This document shows, piece by piece, positions 25,863 through 32,997 of a stretch of 34,077 nucleotides of DNA. The DNA comes from CAZIVO01 sp964542765 (GTDB taxonomy: Bacteria > Planctomycetota > UBA1135 > UBA2386). Below the pieces are notes generated by a model. That model did no database searches and was not told where the DNA came from. It saw only the letters and a program-made list of their open reading frames with translations. The position numbers and the translations under genes were made by a program. Numbering within the stretch: the stretch's first letter is position 1; the number at the start of each line of letters is the position of its first letter. The stretch spans positions 1-34,077 of the forward strand of contig CAZIVO010000030.1 of NCBI GenBank assembly GCA_964542765.1. The letters are read 5' to 3'.

Positions 25863-27269
25863 CTAGTATTCCCTGTCCTTCTTGACCCCTGGCTCGGGGA
25901 TCGGGTAGATGCCGTTCTTGTCGGGCATCAGGGGTGAGTCGGACTGCATGGTGAGCTTGTCGACGCCGGGAGCAAACTGGTTGGCAGCCATCATCTGCTC
26001 GTAGGTGATGACCTGGCCGGTGTGCGCGGCCATCCGTCCCATCGAGGTGACAACGCTGGCGGCCACGCCACGCTCGACCTCGTTGTGGGGTCGGTTGTTG
26101 CGGATGGCGTCGATCAGGCTGTCCCACTCATCCTGATAGGGGTTGGTTTCCTTGACGCGGCGTCCACCCTTGCGGCTGCCGAATGTCCAGGCGACATCGC
26201 TGTCGGGCCCCATTCCCTTGTGGATGCGGGCCTGGGAGCGGTGTCCGCCCGGGCCGGAGACGAGGGCGTAGCCCTTGGTGCCGTGGGCGTGGCTGGCGAA
26301 TTCGCTGTAGCACCCAGGCATGTTGCGTCCGTGGAGGTAGAGCTTGGCCTCGTCGGCAAAGGTGTACTCGACGGTGTAGCTGTCGAAGTTTTGGTCGATG
26401 TTGCCACCGCGGTAGTGGCGTCCGCCGAGGCTTTGAGCCTTGACGGGCCAGGCGCCTTTCATCCAGCAGCATTCATCGATGTTGTGGATGAAGAAGTCGC
26501 TGAAGGAACCGCCGGAGAGCCAGAGGAAACTGTGGAATCGGCGGATCTGGTACAGGAGTTCGCTTTCGTCCTTCGGCTTCTGGCCGGAGAAGCAGGAAGC
26601 GATGGGGCCCTGCATGCGGTAGGCGCGAAGGAGCATGATCTCACCGAGTTCACCATTCCTGATGCGCTGGACAAGTTCGCCACGGGCCTGGCTGTGGCGA
26701 CACATGAGGCCGACACCGACCTTCAGATTCTTGGCCTGGGCCTTCTTGTTCAGCTCCAGCATCTTGCGGGAGCTAAAGCCGTCCGGTGTCAGCGGCTTTT
26801 CCATGAACACGTTGAGTCCCTTCTCGATGGCATGCTGGTAGTGGACCCAGCGGAATGCGCAGGGCGTGGTGAAGATGGCGATGTCCCCTGGCCTGAGGTC
26901 ATCCATGGCATGCTTGTAGCTATCGAAACCGATGTGCTGGCGCTCGAGCGGGACGTCTACCTTGTCAGTGCCCTGGTGCTTGCGCTTGAGGGTGGTGTGG
27001 CTGCGGTTGAGATTGACCTTGGAAACATCGGCCATGGCAACGAGCTTGATCGGACCATCAGCGTTGGAAACCTGCAGGGCATTTTGAGCGGCCCCGGTTC
27101 CGCGGCCACCGCAGCCGACGAGAGCGACGCGGATGGTGTCATCCATCTGGGAGTGGACGTTGGGCAGGGTGATTCCGGCGAGGGTTCCGGCACCGACTCC
27201 CTTGATGAAGTCACGACGGTTGGGGGGCTGGGGGAGGGATTTGTTGGCGGGGGTTGCTGATTCTTCCAT
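25863..27269 (-). CDS. Tat-exported Gfo/Idh/MocA-family oxidoreductase
   Basis: NAD(P)-dependent oxidoreductase-fold protein of 468 residues, of a type very common in Planctomycetota. The N-terminus has a twin-arginine motif RRDFIK (18-23) followed by GVGAGTLAGITLP, so it should be exported folded with its cofactor. The Rossmann loop is VALVGCGGRGTGA (48-60), the family EKP is at 157-159, and the C-terminal alpha/beta domain has DFFIHNIDECCW. Members act on sugars, inositols or, in the GH109 branch, as NAD-dependent N-acetylgalactosaminidases. Which of these applies cannot be told here. Downstream in order are a serine-hydrolase lipoprotein and a sialate-esterase-like protein on the opposite strand. 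Confidence 0.9.
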   Translation of the reverse strand: MEESATPANKSLPQPPNRRDFIKGVGAGTLAGITLPNVHSQMDDTIRVALVGCGGRGTGAAQNALQVSNADGPIKLVAMADVSKVNLNRSHTTLKRKHQGTDKVDVPLERQHIGFDSYKHAMDDLRPGDIAIFTTPCAFRWVHYQHAIEKGLNVFMEKPLTPDGFSSRKMLELNKKAQAKNLKVGVGLMCRHSQARGELVQRIRNGELGEIMLLRAYRMQGPIASCFSGQKPKDESELLYQIRRFHSFLWLSGGSFSDFFIHNIDECCWMKGAWPVKAQSLGGRHYRGGNIDQNFDSYTVEYTFADEAKLYLHGRNMPGCYSEFASHAHGTKGYALVSGPGGHRSQARIHKGMGPDSDVAWTFGSRKGGRRVKETNPYQDEWDSLIDAIRNNRPHNEVERGVAASVVTSMGRMAAHTGQVITYEQMMAANQFAPGVDKLTMQSDSPLMPDKNGIYPIPEPGVKKDREY

Positions 27270-27673
27270 GTCCGGATCTTACTGAGATGGGCGGGACTCA
27301 CCTAGGGGGAGGACCGTTTCACCGCTGCCGATCATGAGCGACTCCGGTCACCCTGCTGGAGTTGGCCAGCATCATCGGCCCACCGGATGACACGCAGGAG
27401 AGGATCAGGAGGCGGCCAGGCATGCGCTGTTCTTGAATTGACGGGGTAGGGGAAGCTCGTTAGGTTTCCTCGGGTCGCGTTCAGCACTCGCAGCAGCGAG
27501 GCTGGCGGTCGATTTCTGATTCAACTCACCCAGGTGCCGAGCCTCGACGAGTCGAGAGCGCTGGGAAAACAGGGTCGAGTCCGTCAATGCTTGCGCACCG
27601 GCAGGATCTGAACCCTCCGGTTTAAAATCTGATGAACTTTCACGCGACAGAATCTCAACAAGGACGCCCATTC
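27270..27673. other. 404-base gene-free stretch with a tRNA-3'-like segment
   Basis: No gene is supported between the divergent oxidoreductase and serine-hydrolase genes. On the minus strand, 27640-27591 contains ATCAGATTTTAAACC, then GGGTTCAGATCCTGCCGGTG. This resembles the 3' part of a tRNA (T-loop plus acceptor strand) without a matching 5' half that I can find. Promoters for both flanking genes should also lie here. Confidence 0.4.
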
Positions 27674-28903
27674 ATGACTCCTGCCTTCTTCCCCACCGCC
27701 CTTTCTGCCGCACTCTTCTCACTCTTCGCTTCGGGGTGTTCGACACTTTCCTCGCTCCCGCCGCAACCCGTAGAAGTCCCGGCCCTCGAGGGAAATCTCT
27801 CAGGGAACATCTTCGAGTTCCAGAACCGTTTGATCCAGGATGAAGAGACTGGCAGCAACGTCGCGCTGGTATTCAAAGACGGTGAAAAGATCTACCACCG
27901 GGTAGTCAACTCGGGAAAGGCGGGCGATCGAGATATAGCAGAGAACACGCTCTTCCCCATCTGGTCGATGTCGAAGCCGATCACGATCGTCGCCATGATG
28001 ACCCTGCACGAGAAGGGACTCTTTGACTGGGACGATCCGGTCTCGAAGTACATGCCCTGCTTCGAGAAGTTGATGGTCAGGGAAGGTGAGACGGTTCGTC
28101 CGGCGAAGGAACCGCTGCGCGTGAAGCACCTGATGACGCACCGTTCCGGCTACACCTACTATTTGTTCGGGACTCCGCACGAATATGGCTCTCCGCATCC
28201 CAACCAGACGCGCTTTCATGATCTCCAGGACTACGTCGAGGTGGCGGCGAAGACCCCGGTGAACTTCGAACCGGGCACCGATTATGTCTATGGCATCAAC
28301 CAGGCGATCCTCGGCCGTCTCGTGGAGGTCCTCGGTGGCCAGTCCTTCAGCGATTATCTCCAGGAGACCATCTTCAAGCCCCTGGGAATGACCGAGACGA
28401 GCTTCGTGCTCGACGAGGAGCGCCGCTCCCGTTTCCAGCCTCTCTTCATCAACTCGGGGTCGCTCAAGGGATTCACCTACATGCTCGATGAGTTGAACTA
28501 CAACCCCGCGAGCCATGCCCACTTCGGCGGCGAAGGACTGCTCTCCACCTTGGGGGATTACTCTCGTTTCTGCGAGATGCTACTCAACGGGGGGGAGTTC
28601 CGGGGGCAGCGCATCATCTCGGAAGACAGCATCGCCACCATGACGCAAGTGTCGACGAAGGACTTCGACGAACTCAATGTGCCTGGCTTTGACATGGGCT
28701 TCAGCCTCTTCGTCATGTCCGACCCGGCCAGAGACGGCACCCGGACTCCGAAGGGAATCTTCGGCTGGGCGGGATACCACAACACCCACTTCTGGATTGA
28801 CCCGGCAACGAATCTCTATGCTCTCTTCATGAGCCGTGCTCGGGAGTTCAACTTCGATATCCCCAGGCAGTTGCGCGTAGCGATCTACGGAAAGCTCGAC
28901 TGA
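27674..28903 (+). CDS. class-C beta-lactamase-fold serine hydrolase lipoprotein
   Basis: Serine hydrolase of the beta-lactamase/transpeptidase-like fold (EstB, penicillin-binding-protein-like), 409 residues. A lipobox FASGC puts the lipidated Cys at residue 22, so it is on the outside of the cell membrane or in the periplasm. The nucleophile motif SMSK is at 98-101 (within IWSMSKPITIV). The Tyr of the second motif is Tyr206 in DYVYGINQ, where the usual YxN Asn is Ile. The C-terminal strand reads GWAGYHNTHFWIDPATN in place of KTG, as in esterase-type members. ATG 27674 is preferred over ATG 27632 because it starts a lipoprotein signal. An esterase or D-amino peptidase role is more likely than antibiotic resistance. 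It probably forms a unit with the next gene, 57 bases downstream. Confidence 0.88.
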   Translation: MTPAFFPTALSAALFSLFASGCSTLSSLPPQPVEVPALEGNLSGNIFEFQNRLIQDEETGSNVALVFKDGEKIYHRVVNSGKAGDRDIAENTLFPIWSMSKPITIVAMMTLHEKGLFDWDDPVSKYMPCFEKLMVREGETVRPAKEPLRVKHLMTHRSGYTYYLFGTPHEYGSPHPNQTRFHDLQDYVEVAAKTPVNFEPGTDYVYGINQAILGRLVEVLGGQSFSDYLQETIFKPLGMTETSFVLDEERRSRFQPLFINSGSLKGFTYMLDELNYNPASHAHFGGEGLLSTLGDYSRFCEMLLNGGEFRGQRIISEDSIATMTQVSTKDFDELNVPGFDMGFSLFVMSDPARDGTRTPKGIFGWAGYHNTHFWIDPATNLYALFMSRAREFNFDIPRQLRVAIYGKLD

Positions 28904-28960
28904 CGCCAGGCAACTTGACAGCGCGGGATCTCCACCGCAGCCTTTCACCGGAATCCGACA

Positions 28961-30613
28961 ATGTTCCCAGCGATGCGTCCCCTCTATCTTCTTTTGATTC
29001 TCATGGTCAGCGCCTGCGCGGTCGAGGCGCAGGAGGGCGACAAGACGCTCCGGGTGTTCATCTTCGCCGGCCAGTCCAACATGGTGGGCTCCGATTCGAA
29101 GGCGCAGGACATCCAGAATTTCCCCCCGTTCGCCGGCCTGGATCGACCTCAGGACGGAGTGCTCTTCTCCTACTGCATTGGCCGTGAGAACAAGCGCAAG
29201 TCAGATGGCTGGGTTTCCCTGGGGCCGGTGAACAACGTGGTCGGGCCGGAGTTGAGCTTCGCGCGAAGAGTCGCTCGGAACATCGAAGCACCGGTGGCCG
29301 TGATCAAGGTCGCTGCGGGCGGGACGCATCTGGGCGGCGACTGGAACCCCGACGAGCCGATCGGTTTCAAGATGTACCCCCTGGCTCTGGATTGGATCCG
29401 TTCCGCGCTCGCCGCGCTCGATGAGAAGAAGATCCGCTACCGGATCGAGGGCTTCATGTGGCACCAGGGCGAGAACGACATGTTCAACAAGGACTACATG
29501 CCCGCCTACGGGGCGAACTTGAAGAACTTCCTGGCCCGCTGGCGTCGCGACCTGGAGACCCCTGATCTCAGGTTCTACATCGGCGAGCTGTGCACCAAGA
29601 CCATCTGGGGCATGGATCTTCGCCCCCGGATGTACGCGATCAGCCTCGGACAGAAGGAGGTCGCGAAGGCCGACCCGCTGGCGGAATACATTCCTACTTC
29701 GCACGTCGGCGTGGAGATTGGCGGGGGGGTGGGGCTGCACTACCACTACGGCACCCTGGGGCAACTCGAGCACGGTGTGAACTATGCCGACGCTTACCTG
29801 AAGACGATCGGCAGGGGGCAGCAGACCGCGCGCCCGCTCGAGGCCTGGCCGTACCCATCGGCGAGCAAGGTGAAGCTCTTCGTGCTCGCTGGCCACCGCA
29901 ACATGGAAGGGGAGCGGGCCTTCGTCCAGAATCTCGAGACGTTGAAGGAAGGATCTTCGCTCGTCGAGATCGACCCCGAGATCGCGTATCGCTACAGCCT
30001 CGGTGGAGGCTACAAGGTCTCGGATGGCTGGGAGCCGCTGGGCCCGGCCGGCTACTACGACACCTTCGGTCCCGAGTTGAGCTTCGGCGCGGCCCTGAGG
30101 GGAAAGCTCTCGGACAACATCGCCATCGCCAAGTTCACGCACAGCGGTTCGCAGATCATCGACTGGACGCCCGAGGGTAGTGAGGCCAGGTCGCGTAACC
30201 TCTACCCGAGCTTCCTCGAGTTCGTTCGGGGTTCGATCGAGGAACTCGCTGACATGGGCCATGAAGTCGAACTGGCGGGGATCTTCTATCACCTCGGCGA
30301 GAACGACATGTCCTGGGGCCCTTTCCGGAAGGGAGCGCCTTTGCGCCTCAAGTCACTGGTGGAGCAGAGCCGGAAAGATCTCGGCCTCGCCACTCTGAAG
30401 TGGCACGTCAGCCAGCAACCTCCCACGGACGACAAGCGTGTCAACAACATCGACGTCACCGCGGAACTGGAGAAGGTTGCGGCTGCGGACGAGAACCTGA
30501 TCCACATCAAGGCCTTCGATCTTCCTTTGCAGAAGAAGAAGCTCGTTCTGGATACTGCGGGCGTGGTGGAGATCGGCGAAGTGCTCGCGAGGAGCTACCT
30601 CGGAACGCGCTGA
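28961..30613 (+). CDS. double-domain sialate O-acetylesterase-like (SASA) protein, second domain degenerate
   Basis: Exported 550-residue protein built of two tandem SASA/CE6-like SGNH esterase domains. The signal region (LLLILMVSACAVEAQ) could be a lipoprotein or ordinary signal. Domain 1 (about 30-283) has the nucleophile block FAGQSNMVG (Ser39), the pair GPELSF (95-100), WHQGEND (167-173) and a candidate His in GLHYHYGT. Domain 2 (about 304-550) repeats the plan: LAGHRNMEGE (311-315 block), SDGWEPLGP, GPELSF (370-375) and YHLGENDM (443-450). However, the nucleophile Ser is Arg313, and the C-terminal His position reads KKLVLDTAG, without His. Domain 2 is therefore probably non-catalytic. 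By family it removes O-acetyl groups from sialic acid or other glycans, and a sialidase gene lies next door on the opposite strand. ATG 28961 is used; ATG 28973 is an alternative. Confidence 0.88.
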   Translation: MFPAMRPLYLLLILMVSACAVEAQEGDKTLRVFIFAGQSNMVGSDSKAQDIQNFPPFAGLDRPQDGVLFSYCIGRENKRKSDGWVSLGPVNNVVGPELSFARRVARNIEAPVAVIKVAAGGTHLGGDWNPDEPIGFKMYPLALDWIRSALAALDEKKIRYRIEGFMWHQGENDMFNKDYMPAYGANLKNFLARWRRDLETPDLRFYIGELCTKTIWGMDLRPRMYAISLGQKEVAKADPLAEYIPTSHVGVEIGGGVGLHYHYGTLGQLEHGVNYADAYLKTIGRGQQTARPLEAWPYPSASKVKLFVLAGHRNMEGERAFVQNLETLKEGSSLVEIDPEIAYRYSLGGGYKVSDGWEPLGPAGYYDTFGPELSFGAALRGKLSDNIAIAKFTHSGSQIIDWTPEGSEARSRNLYPSFLEFVRGSIEELADMGHEVELAGIFYHLGENDMSWGPFRKGAPLRLKSLVEQSRKDLGLATLKWHVSQQPPTDDKRVNNIDVTAELEKVAAADENLIHIKAFDLPLQKKKLVLDTAGVVEIGEVLARSYLGTR

Positions 30614-30678
30614 GGCTCGTCAGGAAGCGAGGATGAACCTTCGGCAACGAGCAGCTTCATCTCCGCCCAGCTCCGGCG

Positions 30679-32772
30679 TCATTTGCTGACAAGGTCGTTC
30701 AGCGCAATGCGTTGAAATGTCATGTGTGCCTGGCTGCCTTCGTAGAGAATGCCGATGGTGTTCTTGTCGATCATCGACATGCACGAGTAACCGCTGCCAT
30801 TGCCTTCGTCGAGCAACAGGCGATGCTGATCTGGCCATGTCAGTCCGCGATCGGGCGAGGCCTTGATGGTGATGTGATGCCGTCCACGAGTGCTGTCTGG
30901 ATTGGAAAATAGCAGCCACTTGCCCGCTTCGGGATCAACGTCGATCAGGCTTGCCATGCACGCACCGGGTTCGATCAGCGAGCGTTCCGAGGTCGCGTGC
31001 TTCTGCCACGTCTTGCCCATGTTGCGCGTTGTCATCACGACCCGCACCGACTTGCGGTTGTAGCGACAGTTGAGCATCAACACGCCGGATTCAACCTCGA
31101 CGAGCTGCGATTCCGTGGTGTCATCAAAGGCTCCGGTTCCGACCTGCCATGTCTGGCCATGGTCTTTCGAATAGATGATGGTCGAGTGTGGCAGTCGCTT
31201 CTGTTCCGGCGGATCTTGATACTGGGCGGCAAACACGATCGTGCCGTCTCGCATCGTGATGCCTTTTCCCGGGCCTTGGAGGATGAAACACCACTCTGGT
31301 TTCTTGACCTGAGAAGTGATGTTGATCGGCCTGGACCATGTCACACCGTCATCGTCGCTGCGAACCAGCATCAACTGGCCGGTTTCCTCGGGCTCGAGTC
31401 CCGGCCCCGAACCGCGCCATGAGCGGTTCCCGTGGCTCCATGTTGCCGCCACCCAGATGGTGTTCGTGTTTCGATCAACGAGAATGGCCGGGTCACCGAT
31501 GCCGTCGTAATGCCACTTCGGATCGGCTCCCATGTCCATGATGACCTTCATGGACTCCCACGTTCGCCCACCGTCCGTTGACCGTGACATGCCGACATCG
31601 ACATCGCCCGGAAGGTCGCCGCCGGATTGCCGTCGAATATCGTAGACGCCGATCAAGGTGCCCTTGTTCGTCGTCGCCAGACCGGGAATGCGATAGGTGT
31701 TGACTCCGTCATCGCCACCGTTCCGCACGGAAACTCCCATCCGCTGGATGGATGGGGCATGGTCGAGCTTGACCGTGTTGCCATTCGAGAAGGTTGCCTG
31801 CCGGCATGCGGCTCCGACCCGGTGATCGATGTCGGCCTGCTTGCTGATGCGGCAGGCGATCCAGATGTCGTTGACGCCCTCGGCGAGCTTGCAATCGTCA
31901 GGAGAAAAGGAGATGGCGACAGGGTCTTTCTCGAACTGCTTGGCTGGCAATGCCAAGATTTGCTTGCTCGTTGACAGGCGGCCATCGGGTTTTGAGGCGC
32001 GGTGGATCTGCACCGAAGACAGGTCAGATCGATCCGTGGTTCCTTCGAGCGTCACGCGCAATCCGGTCAAGGAGATCGGTCGGAGTTGCCCTGTCGTTTC
32101 GATCCTTATCTTGAGCAGAGGACTGTCCACATCTCCGACCAGGGCCGGAAAAGATACCGGGACGGCCTCAATACCGACGATCTGCTGCGGCCGCGCTGGC
32201 GCGATGCGAATGTCGTCGATGAGGATGCCGGTGTCCGGGGGGCTGGTGCAGCTGAACCGCAATCGTTGGATGTCTCCATCGCGGAGCGGCACCTTGACGT
32301 GATTCAGAAACGACCTGCCGACACGGACTTTCTTGTCGCCGTTGAAGATCTCTTGCCAGCCCTTGCCACGGTTCGTTTCGATGCGGAATGAAAAGGGGGC
32401 CCGCTTTGTCCATCGCTCTGCCCAGAAGGTCAGTTCGCCGGTCGTGTCTGCATCGCTTGCAATCTCCAGGGTGACGGCTGACTTTTTACCGCCGGTCAGC
32501 TGCAGGCAGCGTTTGCCGCTCTTCGCGTAATTGTCATTGATGATGGTCTTGCCGGCAGTCGGCTTCCAGGTGCCGATCGCCGTATTGAGATGGCCAAATC
32601 GACCAGCGGGTGATTCCTCGAAGCTGACGACCTGGGATGAGGCAGCAGTGGCAAAGACCACCACCGCCCCGATGGCGCGGACCGCTGACCACACGCTCAA
32701 AAGGCGTGCATCTCGAGACCCTTGGTGAGAATGATATGGGCGCACCAGCATACGTTTTGCCGCTTCCCCCAT
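30679..32772 (-). CDS. exo-sialidase (BNR/Asp-box) with N-terminal accessory domains
   Basis: Secreted sialidase of 697 residues that releases terminal sialic acids. After an N-terminal hydrophobic stretch (about 30-46) comes a jelly-roll-like domain (about 48-192, ending in ILIDDIRIAP). A BNR-associated N-terminal domain follows (about 197-335). The catalytic propeller starts at about 341, with YRIP at 360-363 (Arg361). It holds five Asp boxes: SRSTDGGRTW (396-405), SDDDGVTW (472-479), SKDHGQTW (535-542), TRNMGKTW (582-589) and SPDRGLTW (639-646). Likely catalytic residues are Asp386 (acid/base), Glu554 with Tyr662 (nucleophile pair) and the Arg triad 361, 570, 631. The motifs closely match Bacteroides-type sialidases. 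ATG 32751 (residue 8) is an equally good start. It converges with the esterase gene, 65 bases apart. Confidence 0.93.
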   Translation of the reverse strand: MGEAAKRMLVRPYHSHQGSRDARLLSVWSAVRAIGAVVVFATAASSQVVSFEESPAGRFGHLNTAIGTWKPTAGKTIINDNYAKSGKRCLQLTGGKKSAVTLEIASDADTTGELTFWAERWTKRAPFSFRIETNRGKGWQEIFNGDKKVRVGRSFLNHVKVPLRDGDIQRLRFSCTSPPDTGILIDDIRIAPARPQQIVGIEAVPVSFPALVGDVDSPLLKIRIETTGQLRPISLTGLRVTLEGTTDRSDLSSVQIHRASKPDGRLSTSKQILALPAKQFEKDPVAISFSPDDCKLAEGVNDIWIACRISKQADIDHRVGAACRQATFSNGNTVKLDHAPSIQRMGVSVRNGGDDGVNTYRIPGLATTNKGTLIGVYDIRRQSGGDLPGDVDVGMSRSTDGGRTWESMKVIMDMGADPKWHYDGIGDPAILVDRNTNTIWVAATWSHGNRSWRGSGPGLEPEETGQLMLVRSDDDGVTWSRPINITSQVKKPEWCFILQGPGKGITMRDGTIVFAAQYQDPPEQKRLPHSTIIYSKDHGQTWQVGTGAFDDTTESQLVEVESGVLMLNCRYNRKSVRVVMTTRNMGKTWQKHATSERSLIEPGACMASLIDVDPEAGKWLLFSNPDSTRGRHHITIKASPDRGLTWPDQHRLLLDEGNGSGYSCMSMIDKNTIGILYEGSQAHMTFQRIALNDLVSK

Positions 32773-32997
32773 TCTTCTCAGAGGACCTTTCCCATGCGAC
32801 CTCTCATTGCCACTATCGTGGGTGGGCGGAGTCGGTCAGAAGCATCTGGAATTCCTACGAAGGTTGGAGGTCTTTTCACCGACTTCATGAAAGCTGTTAC
32901 GCTCGTTGCTGATATCCCCGTGAGTTCTTCGGGGGTGGCCGGCATATATTATATCGCCGATTCGCTGTCGATCAGTCGAATGCAAGAGGAGTGATCA
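32773..32997 (+). promoter_or_regulatory. divergent spacer with AT-rich palindrome and Shine-Dalgarno
   Basis: The spacer lies between the sialidase (minus) and EF-hand/FGE (plus) starts. ATATATTATAT at 32944-32954 is a near-perfect palindrome and stands out in GC-rich surroundings. It may be a -10 element for the plus-strand gene, but no convincing -35 is present. AGGAG at 32987-32991, six bases before GTG 32998, is a good ribosome binding site and decides that start. Confidence 0.5.

Noticed and set aside
26022..27260. 412-codon open frame on the plus strand opposite the Gfo/Idh/MocA gene
   Set aside because: It lies wholly antisense to a clear family gene, has a low-complexity Ala/Val/Asp-rich composition, and shows no motif. 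It is a GC-driven shadow.
27405..27671. 88-codon minus-strand frame in the 404-base gap
   Set aside because: No recognisable motif and no good start; the region looks more like a degenerate tRNA-like segment plus promoter sequence.
29201..30292. 363-codon open frame antisense to the double esterase
   Set aside because: Shadow of a well-recognised gene; the translation has no recognisable domain and its composition reflects codon bias of the opposite strand.
32722..32994. 90-codon plus-strand frame upstream of the EF-hand/FGE gene
   Set aside because: It overlaps the sialidase start region, has no motif and no convincing ribosome binding site. The AT-rich palindrome inside it looks regulatory.
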